This document shows positions 25,508 to 36,020 of a stretch of DNA of 64,000 bases, one piece after another. The notes under the pieces were generated by a model that saw only the letters and a list, made by a program, of their open reading frames with translations, was not told where the DNA came from and did not search any database. Position numbers and translations under genes: made by a program. Position 1 is the stretch's first letter. Each line of letters starts with the position of its first letter. The stretch is from Saprospiraceae bacterium (lineage in GTDB: Bacteria > Bacteroidota > Bacteroidia > Chitinophagales > Saprospiraceae), in the NCBI GenBank assembly GCA_016713025.1, contig JADJPZ010000004.1, positions 2,852,001 to 2,916,000 on the forward strand, given 5' to 3'.

Positions 25508-27286
25508 ATGAAATTTCATTATTTAATCGTTATCTCAGTTATCAGTAGTTTCTGCACTCATGCTCAGTCTCCTTATATTCTTCGCGGCGACCAGGCCTAT
25601 CACACATATGACAGAGCTGAGATCTTAAGACTATCTGATACTACCCTGATCAATGGTATCAACAATTATGATAGAAATCTGACAGTAGATTTCTTTAAAA
25701 ACATATGGCAAAATGATGAACTTACAAAAAAAGACCGATATGATTTATTACATATTTTTTCCGATAATTTTGAATTTTTAGTTACGCAGGACTCCATCTT
25801 AATGCCCGATAGTCAAAACGAAGTCATTTTCAGAGAAGGTACAAATGAATCATTATCAAGTCATCAGCAAATAAATAAAAGTGTATTTGAGCAAAAGCCA
25901 ATACTAAAGTATTTTTATAAAACTCCGGCAAATCTTCTGCAGCTGCATACACCATCTTTTGAGCTTATTTTGAATCCAGTCATGCAATTGTCATATCACC
26001 ATCAGGTAAACAATGAAAATATTGTATTTCAAAATATAAGAGGGCTGGAAGCAAGAGCATACATTGATAAAAAGGTTTATTTTTATACACAATTATTGGA
26101 AACGCAAAGAAGTTTCCTTGATTATACAGAGTCTTGGATCAAAAAATATGGCACCATACCCGGACAGGGGTTTTGGAAAAATTACAATTCCGGTGTTATC
26201 TCCAATCTTAAAGGATACGACTATTTCAATGCCAGAGCTTATGTAGGTTTTAATCCTGTAAAAAGCATTAATATAGAGTTTGGTCATGGCAATCATTTTA
26301 TTGGAAATGGTTACAGATCCCTTTTGTTATCAGATTTCAGCCATAATTATTTTTACCTTAAATTCAATACCAGAATTTGGAAATTTCATTATCAAAATAT
26401 TTTTGCAGAAATGGCTCCTACATCTACCTTATTAAATCCTGGAGACAATTTATTACCTAAAAAATATACAGCTACACACTATCTGGCGTTTAAACCGAAC
26501 AATAGATTTGAAGTAGGAATTTTTGAAACCGTGGTTTTTGCCAGAGAAAATCATTTTGAGTTCCAATATCTGAATCCTGTCATTTTATATAGGGCAGTCG
26601 AGCATTACTTAGATAGTCCTGACAATGTCATCCTTGGTCTTAATGCCAAATGGAATCCTTTGAAAGGCATTTCCATCTATGGTCAGTTTGTCATGGACGA
26701 ATTTAAACTTTCTGAAGTCAAAAAACAATCCGGATGGTGGGCAAATAAATTTGGTGCTCAGATAGGATTGAAATATGTAAATGCACTTGGCATAGATCAT
26801 CTTGATTTGCAGGTTGAATACAATGCGGTAAGGCCTTATACCTATGCACATAGAGATACCTTGATGTCTCTTTCTGATTACTCCGTAGCGAACTACAGTC
26901 ATTCCAATCAGCCGCTGGCGCATCCTCTTGGAGCAAATTTCAGAGAGTTGCTTTGTATAGCCCGATATAAACCTTTCAATCGAATGTACATCCAAGCCAA
27001 AGCTTTGCTGACAACTTATGGAGCTGACAGATCTGGCGAAAACTGGGGTGGAAATATACTTGCACCACTGCAAACTATAGAGCAGGAATACGGTAATGTA
27101 ATAGGTCAAGGTCTTAAAACCAAAGTAGCAGCACTAAATGTGGATGTCAGTTATGAACTTTTCCATAATTACTACATTGATTTACAAGGTATGTGGCGCA
27201 AAACTAAATCAGACATCACAACAGATCAACACTATATTGGTGGTGGATTTAGGGTAAACATAGCTAATATCCACTACGATTATTGA
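25508..27286 (+). CDS. Wzi/RemB-like outer membrane beta-barrel protein
   Basis: About 592 residues. The ATG at 25508 is preferred because it begins a signal peptide (MKFHYLIVISVISSFCTHAQ); an earlier TTG in frame would only add charged residues. Amphipathic strands rich in Tyr/Phe/Asn continue to the C-terminal IHYDY, as in outer membrane barrels. EFGHGNHFIGNGYRSLLLSDF and YTYAHRDTLMSLSDYSV ... SNQPLAHPLGANFREL are phrases of the Bacteroidota family annotated as capsule assembly Wzi or gliding protein RemB. Wzi anchors capsule to the cell surface; with the SLBB exporter 4 kb downstream a surface-glycan role is plausible. Possible -7 boxes lie at 25471-25478 and 25482-25489. Confidence 0.65.
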   Translation: MKFHYLIVISVISSFCTHAQSPYILRGDQAYHTYDRAEILRLSDTTLINGINNYDRNLTVDFFKNIWQNDELTKKDRYDLLHIFSDNFEFLVTQDSILMPDSQNEVIFREGTNESLSSHQQINKSVFEQKPILKYFYKTPANLLQLHTPSFELILNPVMQLSYHHQVNNENIVFQNIRGLEARAYIDKKVYFYTQLLETQRSFLDYTESWIKKYGTIPGQGFWKNYNSGVISNLKGYDYFNARAYVGFNPVKSINIEFGHGNHFIGNGYRSLLLSDFSHNYFYLKFNTRIWKFHYQNIFAEMAPTSTLLNPGDNLLPKKYTATHYLAFKPNNRFEVGIFETVVFARENHFEFQYLNPVILYRAVEHYLDSPDNVILGLNAKWNPLKGISIYGQFVMDEFKLSEVKKQSGWWANKFGAQIGLKYVNALGIDHLDLQVEYNAVRPYTYAHRDTLMSLSDYSVANYSHSNQPLAHPLGANFRELLCIARYKPFNRMYIQAKALLTTYGADRSGENWGGNILAPLQTIEQEYGNVIGQGLKTKVAALNVDVSYELFHNYYIDLQGMWRKTKSDITTDQHYIGGGFRVNIANIHYDY

Positions 27287-27324
27287 TTTTATAGATATCA
27301 TTTCTAAATAATCTTGGGTTTCCG

Positions 27325-27332
27325 TACCTTTG
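27325..27332 (+). promoter_or_regulatory. -7 box of metH
   Basis: TACCTTTG fits TAnnTTTG and ends 8 bp before the ATG at 27341. Transcription would begin almost at the start codon, giving a leader of only a few bases. It also argues against the in-frame TTG at 27314, which lies upstream of the box. Confidence 0.55.
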
Positions 27333-27340
27333 ACCCACTT

Positions 27341-30300
27341 ATGGCAAATTTAAAAAAAATAGCAGAAACCAGAGTTTTGGTTCTTGATGGAGCAATGGGC
27401 ACCATGATCCAACGATACAAGCTTGAGGAATCTGATTATCGGGGTGAAAGATTCAGAAATCATCATTCAGACCTGAAGGGAAATAACGACCTATTATCTA
27501 TCACGCGTCCCGACATCATTCTGGAAATCCATAAAGCGTATCTGGAGGCTGGAGCTGACATCATAGAGACCAACACTTTTAATGGTACCCGAATATCACA
27601 GTCAGACTATCATCTGGAAGAAGTCACTTATGAGATCAACTTTGAATCTGCAAAAATCGCCAAAAAAGCAGCCCTTGAATTTACTACCAAAAACCCGGAT
27701 AAACCGAGATTTGTAGCGGGTGCTATGGGCCCAACCAATAAAACGGCTTCGATCTCTCCTGATGTCAACAACCCGGGTTACAGAGCGATCACATTCGACG
27801 AGCTTGTGACCAACTATTACGAACAAGCAAAAGGATTGATGGATGGAGGTACCGATATCCTGCTGGTAGAAACTGTATTTGATACTTTAAATTGTAAAGC
27901 AGCATTATTCGCTATTCAAAATCTAAAAGAAGAAAGAAACAGCAATATTCCTGTCATGGTATCCGGTACGATCACTGATGCTTCCGGCAGAACTCTAAGT
28001 GGTCAAACCGCAGATGCTTTTTATATATCTATAGCCCATGCTGATCTTTTTAGCGTAGGACTCAATTGTGCATTGGGAGCAAAAGAATTGCGCCCTCACC
28101 TTGAAGACTTAAGTGCGATTGCTGACTGTTTGGTCAGTGCCTATCCCAATGCTGGTCTTCCCAATGAATTAGGAGCCTATGATCAAAGTCCGGACGAAAT
28201 GAAAGCATTTATCCAAGAGTTTGTGTCTTCAGGACTGGTCAATATCATAGGCGGATGTTGTGGCACTACACCTGATCATATCAGAGCTATGGCTGAAGCC
28301 GTACAAGGAATGCAACCCAGGTCCTTGTCACAGAGAAAAAAGCTGTCAGCCTATTCAGGCTTAGAACCATTGATCGTAAGAGACGACCTCAATTTTATCA
28401 ATATAGGTGAAAGAACCAATGTCACAGGCTCCAGAAAATTTGCCAAACTTATAGCTGACAATAAATATAACGAAGCTCTGTCGGTGGCCTTGCAACAAGT
28501 AGAAAGTGGTGCTCAGATCATTGATGTCAATATGGATGAGGGGCTTTTGGATTCCAAAGAAGCGATGAAGACATTCCTAAATCTGGTGATGTCAGAACCT
28601 GATATCGCCAAAGTACCTGTGATGATAGACTCTTCCAAATTTGAAGTCATCGAGGCAGGACTGAAATGTGTACAAGGCAAATGCATCGTCAATTCCATCT
28701 CCATGAAGGAAGGAGAAACAGAATTTAGAAGGCAAGCAAACCTTTTGCGGAAGTACGGAGCAGCGACTGTAGTTATGGCTTTTGACGAGCAGGGACAAGC
28801 TGATACCATCGAAAGGAAAGTGGAAATTTGCAAGCGTGCGTATAAGATCCTGACTGAAGAAATTCATTTTCCTGCGGAGGATATCATTTTTGACCCTAAC
28901 ATCTTTGCTGTGGCTACGGGCATCAAAGAACATAACGAATATGCCATCAATTTTATAGAAGCTACCCGCCAGATCAAAGCAGCTTGTCCTGGAGTCAAAG
29001 TCAGTGGTGGTGTGAGCAATATCTCGTTTTCCTACAGGGGCAATGACAAAGTAAGAGAAGCGATGCACTCAGCATTTTTATACCATGCGATACAAGCTGG
29101 TATGGATATGGGTATTGTCAATGCCGGTATGATCGAAGTATATGAAGAAGTGGACAAAGAGTTGCTGACACTTGTAGAAGACGTACTGTTCAACAGAAAC
29201 GAAAAGGCCACTGAAGAACTTACCAACTATGCAGAACGTGTAGCAGGCGGTGGCAAAGTCATCCAAAAAGATCTGAGATGGAGAGAAAGCAGTGTGGAAG
29301 AACGTCTGTCTCACGCATTAGTCAAAGGAATCACCGATTACATTGACGAAGATACAGAAGAAGCAAGACAAAAATATACGTCACCGCTGCAAGTGATAGA
29401 AGGTCCGCTGATGGATGGGATGAATGTAGTGGGAGATTTATTTGGAGCCGGAAAAATGTTTTTGCCGCAGGTAGTAAAGAGTGCACGCGTTATGAAAAAA
29501 TCTGTGGCTTACCTTACACCATACATAGATGCTGAAAAAGCCCTATCCGGAGGATCGGCCAAAGGCAAGATCCTTATGGCTACAGTGAAAGGAGATGTGC
29601 ACGACATTGGAAAAAACATAGTTGGCGTAGTGCTCGCTTGCAATAATTATGAGATCATTGACTTAGGCGTCATGGTGTCAGCAGATCGTATACTCACCGC
29701 GGCTAAAGAGTATGGTGTAGATATTATAGGTTTGAGTGGGTTGATTACTCCATCATTGGACGAAATGGTCCACGTGGCAAAGGAGATGCAACGACAAGGA
29801 TTCACTACACCATTATTGATAGGAGGTGCTACTACCTCCAAAACCCATACAGCACTCAAAATAGACCCACAGTATGAAGGTCCTGTGATATATGTATTGG
29901 ATGCCAGTCGAAGTGTTGGAGTCGTTAGTCAGCTATTGACCAAAGAGGAAAATACAGCAGATCAGTTCATCAGCAATACCAAAACAGAATACTCGGACCT
30001 AAGAAACAAAAGAGCAGCGACAGCTTCAGACAAAGAATATATAAGCATCGATGAAGCCAGAGCACAAAAAGTACAGTTGGAGTGGGACAATTATGACCCG
30101 GTGAAACCTGCTCACTTAGGTATCAAGGTCTGGAATGATATTAGTCTCGAGACGTTGATTCCTTACATAGACTGGACGCCATTTTTCGCCAGCTGGCAGC
30201 TGAAAGGGAAATATCCCGCGATTTTTAGAGATGCTTTTGTAGGTGATGAAGCTCAAAAATTATATGATCATGACAAGGAAATGCTTGATTTGATCGTGAA

Positions 30301-31009
30301 AGAAAACAGACTCAGTGTAAAGGCTGTAACAGGTATATTTGAAGCCAATAGCAAAGGCGATGATGTAGTCATTTATGACCATCAATCAGGAGCAATAAGT
30401 GACACGATTCATTTTTTACGTCAACAAAGAAAGAAGAGTGATGGATTGCCATATCAATGCCTTGCGGACTATGTGACTCCGATAGGGTCTTCAAAAAAGG
30501 ATTATTTTGGTGCTTTTGCCGTCAGTGCAGGATTCGGAATAGAGCCTTGGGTCAAGATGTACGAAGATCAGCATGATGATTACAATGCCATCATGATGAA
30601 AGCACTGGCAGATAGATTTGCTGAAGCTTTGGCAGAGTATTTGCATCAAGTGATTCGTACCGATATTTGGGGCTGCAATAAAGGTGAGACCTTAAGCAAC
30701 GAAGCACTGATTGCTGAAAATTATAAAGGTATAAGACCGGCACCCGGATACCCCGCTTGTCCTGATCATACAGAAAAGGATATCTTGTGGAAGATTTTGG
30801 ATGCAGAAAAGCACACCGGTATCTTCCTGACAGAAAGCAAAGCGATGCATCCTGCAGCTTCAGTAAGTGGTTGGTATATCGGTCATCCTGAGTCCAAATA
30901 CTTTGGTTTAGGAAATATTACAAAAGATCAGGTCATAGATTATGCTAAAAGAAAGCAAATGGACGTTAAAGAGATAGAAAAATGGCTTTCGCCAAATTTG
31001 AATTATTAA
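27341..31009 (+). CDS. metH: Cobalamin-dependent methionine synthase
   Basis: A full-length MetH of 1,222 residues that methylates homocysteine using methyltetrahydrofolate and vitamin B12. The order is: homocysteine domain (~1-330) with zinc Cys in GLNCALG and GGCCGTTPDH; pterin domain (~345-610) starting NIGERTNVTGS; B12 domain (~635-885) with the cobalt-ligating DVHDIGKN and GLSGLITPSLDEM; and activation domain (~905-1222) with RPAPGYPACPDHTEK, which binds AdoMet. All key motifs are intact. The ATG at 27341 is chosen over an upstream TTG because of the promoter box between them. No cobalamin riboswitch fits the short upstream gap. Confidence 0.98.
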   Translation: MANLKKIAETRVLVLDGAMGTMIQRYKLEESDYRGERFRNHHSDLKGNNDLLSITRPDIILEIHKAYLEAGADIIETNTFNGTRISQSDYHLEEVTYEINFESAKIAKKAALEFTTKNPDKPRFVAGAMGPTNKTASISPDVNNPGYRAITFDELVTNYYEQAKGLMDGGTDILLVETVFDTLNCKAALFAIQNLKEERNSNIPVMVSGTITDASGRTLSGQTADAFYISIAHADLFSVGLNCALGAKELRPHLEDLSAIADCLVSAYPNAGLPNELGAYDQSPDEMKAFIQEFVSSGLVNIIGGCCGTTPDHIRAMAEAVQGMQPRSLSQRKKLSAYSGLEPLIVRDDLNFINIGERTNVTGSRKFAKLIADNKYNEALSVALQQVESGAQIIDVNMDEGLLDSKEAMKTFLNLVMSEPDIAKVPVMIDSSKFEVIEAGLKCVQGKCIVNSISMKEGETEFRRQANLLRKYGAATVVMAFDEQGQADTIERKVEICKRAYKILTEEIHFPAEDIIFDPNIFAVATGIKEHNEYAINFIEATRQIKAACPGVKVSGGVSNISFSYRGNDKVREAMHSAFLYHAIQAGMDMGIVNAGMIEVYEEVDKELLTLVEDVLFNRNEKATEELTNYAERVAGGGKVIQKDLRWRESSVEERLSHALVKGITDYIDEDTEEARQKYTSPLQVIEGPLMDGMNVVGDLFGAGKMFLPQVVKSARVMKKSVAYLTPYIDAEKALSGGSAKGKILMATVKGDVHDIGKNIVGVVLACNNYEIIDLGVMVSADRILTAAKEYGVDIIGLSGLITPSLDEMVHVAKEMQRQGFTTPLLIGGATTSKTHTALKIDPQYEGPVIYVLDASRSVGVVSQLLTKEENTADQFISNTKTEYSDLRNKRAATASDKEYISIDEARAQKVQLEWDNYDPVKPAHLGIKVWNDISLETLIPYIDWTPFFASWQLKGKYPAIFRDAFVGDEAQKLYDHDKEMLDLIVKENRLSVKAVTGIFEANSKGDDVVIYDHQSGAISDTIHFLRQQRKKSDGLPYQCLADYVTPIGSSKKDYFGAFAVSAGFGIEPWVKMYEDQHDDYNAIMMKALADRFAEALAEYLHQVIRTDIWGCNKGETLSNEALIAENYKGIRPAPGYPACPDHTEKDILWKILDAEKHTGIFLTESKAMHPAASVSGWYIGHPESKYFGLGNITKDQVIDYAKRKQMDVKEIEKWLSPNLNY

Positions 31010-31076
31010 TGATTTCTCAAATGGGAATAGACAGATACGATTTATTTAATTGAATACGAATACAATAAATACAACA

Positions 31077-33854
31077 ATGTATAGATTTTTACTTTTTATA
31101 TTTTTAAGTTTTATTTCAATCACAGCTTATAGCCAAAATATCAACGAAGCTGCGGCAAGAGCAGAGCTGGAAAAGAGAGGATATGATGCTGATCGATTTA
31201 AACAGGAAATGATCAAAAAAGGAGTTAATCCTGACGCTATCAATCCTGAAAACCCTGCTGATGTAGCTCGAGCTAAAAAAGCTGCCGAAGAAGTGATGGC
31301 GATACTTGATGCAGAAAAAAAGGCCAAGGAAAAACCAGCTAATCCTGCACCAGCTCCAACGACCACACCGCCGCAATCCAAAATAGATGACACGCGAAGT
31401 GTAGATGAGCCTTCAAAAGTATCTGTTCAGACTAAGGATATCCAAAAGGCTGTAAAAGATGGAGCTACGATAGAAGAAGCGGTATCAGAAAAACTTCAGG
31501 AAGCTAGCAAAGACAAACTTCCGCAAGCAGTAACTTATGGTCAGCATATATTTAGAGATAAGTCTATACAATTGTTCAGAACTTCGGAAGATGCAAAGCC
31601 TACCAAAGCATATGTACTTGGACCAGGGGATAAAGTAGCTATTTCGATTTGGGGACCTACACAGGAAAACTTTGCCCTTGAAATCCAAAAAGATGGCTAT
31701 ATTCAACCTACAGGACTTCCACGTTATTATCTTGCTGGCCTTACAGTTGAAGCTGCAGAACAATTGATGGCGTCGAGACTGAGAAATTATTATTATTTCC
31801 AAAAGGAAAATTTTGCTCTCACTGTTGCCACTTCCAGAACACTGAATGTCAATATCCTGGGAGAGGTATTCAATAATGGAACTTACAATATTTCTGCAGT
31901 GAATACGGCATTCAACGCATTGATAGCTGCTGGTGGCCCCAATAATATCGGTAGTGTGCGTAAAATCCAGCTATTGAGAGCAGGTAAAAAGTCCAAAACG
32001 ATAGATGTATATCAGTATTTGCAAAACCCCGTTATTAGTCAGGAGTTTTTTCTGGCTGAAAATGACTTCATCAATGTACCCGTAGCAGAGAAGTTAGTGG
32101 TAGTAAAAGGGGCCATCAATCGGCCATTTCAGTACGAACTGATTGATAATGAAGGTCTTGCAGAATTGATCAAATATGCAGGAGGCTTAAAAGCAAATGC
32201 TTTGAAAAGTACTATTCAGGTAAAAAGGATAGAGTCAGACTCTGTGCGTGTCATAGATGTCAACTGGAGCGATCTTGAAAAATCCAATCAGAAGTTTCCC
32301 CTTCTAAACGGTGACGAAATCACAGTCCTGGAAATCAATGACCTTATCAAAAATGAAGTATCTATCTCAGGGGCTGTTGAAAATCCAGGCAAGTACGCAA
32401 TGACAGCGAATGAAAAGCTTTCCGATCTGATTAAAAAAGCAAAACTGGCTGATCATGCCATCACGAGCATTGCTTACCTTAGGAGATTTAATGATGACTT
32501 CAAAACCGTAAGATACGAATTTGTAAATCTGGATAACATCATTTCAAATCTAGGCGGCAGCAGTAATTTAGCACTTCGTAAAGGCGATGAGTTGATCATT
32601 TCATCTAAATCTACTTATGCGGATGCTTATGAAGTCAATGTCGAAGGTGCGGTCAGAAACCCTGCAAAATTTGCTTTAGGAGCTGAAAAAAACATGAAAG
32701 TCTCCGATGCTATATTTTTTTCCGGAGGCTTACGGGATGATGCGATCGAAGACTTTGCTTATATATTCAGGAATAAAGGAGATGCTGCCAAAACTGTAGA
32801 GTATATACCAGTAAATCTAAAAGAAGCACTCAACAATCCTTCATCATCTTCCAATATCAGTTTGGAACCCAAAGACAGGTTGGTGGTTTATTCCAAAAAT
32901 AATTATACGGACGAATCATTCATCAGGATCGCAGGAGCTGTGAGAAGCCCCGGAGAGTTTTTGTACAACCCTACACTTAAACTTAAGGATGTCTTGCTTC
33001 TGGCAGGTGGTTTTAGGAGAGAAGCATCTTTGGATCGTATCGATGTTTATCGGTTGTATTTTGAAGAAAATAAAGCCACAAGGGTACTTGCCGCCAATCT
33101 AAGAGTTGACGAAAATTATAATATCAAAGCAGGGGATACAAATTTTGAATTACAGCCATTTGATCAGATATTTGTACGTACAGCTCCTGAGTTTGAGTTG
33201 CAAAGAAATGTATTTGTTTCTGGAGAAGTAAAATATCCGGGTACTTATGCATTGATGAGTGACAATACCAAACTCGCCACAGTAATCCGGGAATCCGGCG
33301 GCACCACTGATGAAGCCTTTCTCTCCGGAGCCACTTTGCGAAGAGGTCTAGATAATGTAGGATTTGTAATCATCGATCTGGAGAAAGCTATTAAAAATCC
33401 GAAGTCATTTGAAAACATCATCCTTCAGGAAGGCGATGAAATCAATATTCCTAAAATCAATAACATCGTCTCTATTACAGGAGCTACCAAGGCATATGAA
33501 GTGTATCCCGAAAAAATCACTGCACAAGGCAGGATCCAGGTGCCGTACAATAAAGGTAAGTCAGCCAAATATTATATAGATGAGTATGCAGGTGGTCTTG
33601 CAAAGGAAGCGGGAAAGATCACAGTAGTCGATGCTTCAGGAAAGGTCACTAAAGCCAAAGGTTTTTTATTTTTTAAAAGCTACCCAAAAGTTGGACCTGG
33701 AGCAGAGATCAAGGTGAGTTATAAAGAGAAAAAAGAAGAAAAATTGAAGAATGGCGAAAAAGAAGATGTAAAATGGGGAGATGTTCTTGCCAATTCCATA
33801 GCACAAGCCACAGCTATTCTTTCTTTGATTTTACTGATACAAAATGTCAATTAG
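31077..33854 (+). CDS. Large SLBB-domain polysaccharide export protein (Wza-like)
   Basis: About 925 residues. The ATG at 31077 begins a signal peptide (MYRFLLFIFLSFISITAYSQ). A charged, proline-rich spacer (~20-150) leads to the polysaccharide export domain (AYVLGPGDKVAISIWGP ... DGYIQPTGLP), followed by a series of SLBB-like repeats marked by I-x-G-A-V-x-x-P-G/K-x-F/Y (for example ISGAVENPGKYAM, VEGAVRNPAKFAL, IAGAVRSPGEFLY, VSGEVKYPGTYAL). A C-terminal hydrophobic helix (SIAQATAILSLILLIQ) may cross a membrane. Wza proteins form the outer-membrane pore for capsule or exopolysaccharide. It follows metH by 67 bp, away from the biosynthetic cluster. Confidence 0.9.
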   Translation: MYRFLLFIFLSFISITAYSQNINEAAARAELEKRGYDADRFKQEMIKKGVNPDAINPENPADVARAKKAAEEVMAILDAEKKAKEKPANPAPAPTTTPPQSKIDDTRSVDEPSKVSVQTKDIQKAVKDGATIEEAVSEKLQEASKDKLPQAVTYGQHIFRDKSIQLFRTSEDAKPTKAYVLGPGDKVAISIWGPTQENFALEIQKDGYIQPTGLPRYYLAGLTVEAAEQLMASRLRNYYYFQKENFALTVATSRTLNVNILGEVFNNGTYNISAVNTAFNALIAAGGPNNIGSVRKIQLLRAGKKSKTIDVYQYLQNPVISQEFFLAENDFINVPVAEKLVVVKGAINRPFQYELIDNEGLAELIKYAGGLKANALKSTIQVKRIESDSVRVIDVNWSDLEKSNQKFPLLNGDEITVLEINDLIKNEVSISGAVENPGKYAMTANEKLSDLIKKAKLADHAITSIAYLRRFNDDFKTVRYEFVNLDNIISNLGGSSNLALRKGDELIISSKSTYADAYEVNVEGAVRNPAKFALGAEKNMKVSDAIFFSGGLRDDAIEDFAYIFRNKGDAAKTVEYIPVNLKEALNNPSSSSNISLEPKDRLVVYSKNNYTDESFIRIAGAVRSPGEFLYNPTLKLKDVLLLAGGFRREASLDRIDVYRLYFEENKATRVLAANLRVDENYNIKAGDTNFELQPFDQIFVRTAPEFELQRNVFVSGEVKYPGTYALMSDNTKLATVIRESGGTTDEAFLSGATLRRGLDNVGFVIIDLEKAIKNPKSFENIILQEGDEINIPKINNIVSITGATKAYEVYPEKITAQGRIQVPYNKGKSAKYYIDEYAGGLAKEAGKITVVDASGKVTKAKGFLFFKSYPKVGPGAEIKVSYKEKKEEKLKNGEKEDVKWGDVLANSIAQATAILSLILLIQNVN

Positions 33855-33867
33855 TCCAACTAAGCAA

Positions 33868-34557
33868 TCAGGATTCAATAACTAATTTAAATCCAACCCC
33901 ATGGATATTGTCCAATTTGATTTTTGGGTCACCTGACAGATATTTTCGCAATCTACTGATGAATACATCCATACTTCTGCCTAGGAAATAATCATCTTCT
34001 CCCCACAGTTTTTCAAGGATAAGGCTTCTTTTTACTACATTGTTTTTGTGATCCAGAAGCATCTTAAGAAGGTCAGCTTCCTTTTGGGTAAGATTTCTGC
34101 TATCTCCATCCAAAGACAAAACAAGATTTCTGTAATCAAAACTATAGTTACCTACTTTATATTGGTCATTGATGGAGACAGATACATATTTCCTTCGGAG
34201 GAATACTTCAATTTTTAATATCAGCTCCTCTATGCTAAATGGTTTTGTGATATAGTCATCTGCTCCCAACCTCAAACCCTGTATCCTGTCTTCTTTCATA
34301 CTTTTAGCAGTAAGAAATAAAATGGGAACATTGGGATCAGTTGATCTGATCTTTTCAGCAACAGCAAATCCATCCATTTTAGGCAGCATCACATCCAAAA
34401 TACACAAGTCATATGTTGACTTAAAAAAAGATTCAATGGCACTTTCGCCATCCAGACAATGATCTACTGCATATCCGTGTATTTCAAGATTGTCTTTAGT
34501 CACAAAACTTAATGTTTCGTCATCTTCGACATATAATATTCTGGGTTTTTCGTTCAT
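33868..34557 (-). CDS. Response regulator, OmpR/PhoB family
   Basis: A 229-residue two-domain regulator. The receiver has the acidic pair E11-D12-D13, phospho-acceptor D55 in CILDVMLPKMDG, the Thr in LFLTAKS and the Lys in YITKPFS. The OmpR-type winged helix covers ~130-229 (NLTQKEADLLKMLL ... RSLILEKLWGEDD ... SRLRKYLSGDP ... VHGVGFKL-like end). It is encoded 4 bp after the histidine kinase, so the two form one system. The regulated genes are not known; no operator can be assigned here. Confidence 0.93.
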   Translation of the reverse strand: MNEKPRILYVEDDETLSFVTKDNLEIHGYAVDHCLDGESAIESFFKSTYDLCILDVMLPKMDGFAVAEKIRSTDPNVPILFLTAKSMKEDRIQGLRLGADDYITKPFSIEELILKIEVFLRRKYVSVSINDQYKVGNYSFDYRNLVLSLDGDSRNLTQKEADLLKMLLDHKNNVVKRSLILEKLWGEDDYFLGRSMDVFISRLRKYLSGDPKIKLDNIHGVGFKLVIES

Positions 34558-34561
34558 CTTT

Positions 34562-35827
34562 TTATAATTTTGGCATTCTGATTATAAACTCCGTACCTGA
34601 TCCTGATTCTGATATCACCTGGATTTGCCATCCATGGGCAAGACATATATTCTTAACGTAATACAAACCTAATCCAAATCCTTTTACATTGTGTACATCT
34701 CCTGTAGATACTCTGTAAAATTTATCAAATAATTTCTTCTGATTTTCTTTATCTATCCCAATCCCATGGTCCTTGATATGTAACAACACATCTTTTGCAT
34801 CTTCGTTTAAAAAAATATTAACAACCGGTTCATCTTTACTATATTTCACACCATTATCAATAATATTTGCCACTACATTTACAAAGTGGAGCTTATCTGC
34901 ATTGATGTAGACTTCAGGTTTCAAAGGGGCAAATGTTATATTTCCCTGTTTAAGTTTTAATGATTCATTAATTATTATTTCATTTAACGTTTCATTGACT
35001 TCAAATATTTCCTTTTTCAATTCAATACTATCTTTTTCCAATCGGGCTATATTAAGCACTTTTTCTACCTGATTGTTCAAACGTTGATTTTGCTCCCGGA
35101 TTATCTGAGCATATTTACTAAGCCGGGCATCACTTTGTAGTGTTTTGTCATTGGCTAAAAAATCTGAAGCTATCTTTATTGATGATATTGGAGTCTTAAA
35201 TTCATGAGTCATATTGTTGATAAAATCCTTCTGCAATTCAGAAAGTCTTTTTTGCTCAAGAATGATCCACATACTATATAAAAAAAATGCTATCGCCAAA
35301 ACAGATAATAAAGTGAGTGTCAAAGCCATATTCTTATTGGCCAAAAGAAAGTTTTCCCTTTGCGGAAATCTGACAACAAAATAATAAGTAAGGTTTTGAA
35401 ACTTAGGTAAATTCTTATTTTTTTTCAATTTTGAATCTTCTGTATTTTCAACTGAGCAATAATTTCCGTACACAAGTTCATCCGTAGTACAGTCAAAAAC
35501 GGCATATTCGAAATCTATAATTAATGATTGTTTTGCCATTTCCTGAAGCAGATATTGCTCCAAAAGACCTGCATCGATTCCACTGTTGATGTTGACAGCA
35601 TAGTAGTTGGATGATCTTCTTTGGACAACTTCAGACTTGGGAAGTATTGTCTTATTAAACTTACTCATTCGCTCAGCTACATTTCGCAAAACGATGTTGA
35701 CGGATTGATCAAATTCTTTATCCTTGATGTCCCATGTTTTGAGTAGCCAATAGGATTGAACAAATATAATAAGAATAATGGATAAGCCTCCAAGTATAAC
35801 AAGTCGTCTTATTAGGGCATTTGGCAT
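34562..35827 (-). CDS. Sensor histidine kinase
   Basis: A 421-residue membrane kinase. TM1 lies at ~8-28 and TM2 at ~167-190, enclosing a ~135-residue periplasmic sensor with two Cys (DCTTD, YCSVE) that could form a disulfide. The HisKA box is FINNMTHEFKTPISSIK (phospho-His), followed by the N box NVVANIIDNGVKY, G1 DHGIGID and G2 GFGLGLYYVK. All catalytic motifs are present. It partners with the response regulator 4 bp downstream. The ligand is unknown. Confidence 0.93.
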   Translation of the reverse strand: MPNALIRRLVILGGLSIILIIFVQSYWLLKTWDIKDKEFDQSVNIVLRNVAERMSKFNKTILPKSEVVQRRSSNYYAVNINSGIDAGLLEQYLLQEMAKQSLIIDFEYAVFDCTTDELVYGNYCSVENTEDSKLKKNKNLPKFQNLTYYFVVRFPQRENFLLANKNMALTLTLLSVLAIAFFLYSMWIILEQKRLSELQKDFINNMTHEFKTPISSIKIASDFLANDKTLQSDARLSKYAQIIREQNQRLNNQVEKVLNIARLEKDSIELKKEIFEVNETLNEIIINESLKLKQGNITFAPLKPEVYINADKLHFVNVVANIIDNGVKYSKDEPVVNIFLNEDAKDVLLHIKDHGIGIDKENQKKLFDKFYRVSTGDVHNVKGFGLGLYYVKNICLAHGWQIQVISESGSGTEFIIRMPKL

Positions 35828-35984
35828 TGTTCTCTGATACTTCAGCCCAAAGATAACACTATATTTATTTTTTTTTTAATATAGTAGCCATTTCAGCCTA
35901 TACATCCTTTCAAATATAGGGCAAAATCTCTTCCCACATTGGTAAAATTTTGGTTTTTGATTACTTAATTATCTAAATATTGAA

Positions 35985-36013
35985 TTTGGTTTAACTATAA
36001 ATTTATAAATTTG
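35985..36013 (+). promoter_or_regulatory. Promoter of DUF4271 gene
   Basis: TTTG at 35985-35988 and TAAATTTG at 36006-36013 with a 17-bp spacer fit the Bacteroidota -33/-7 consensus. The ATG at 36021 is only 7 bp after the box, so the mRNA would be nearly leaderless. Confidence 0.65.
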
Positions 36014-36020
36014 ACCCGCA

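Noticed and set aside
27287..27340. Cobalamin riboswitch upstream of metH
   Set aside because: The space before the start is too short and has a promoter box in it; no B12-box-like sequence is seen.
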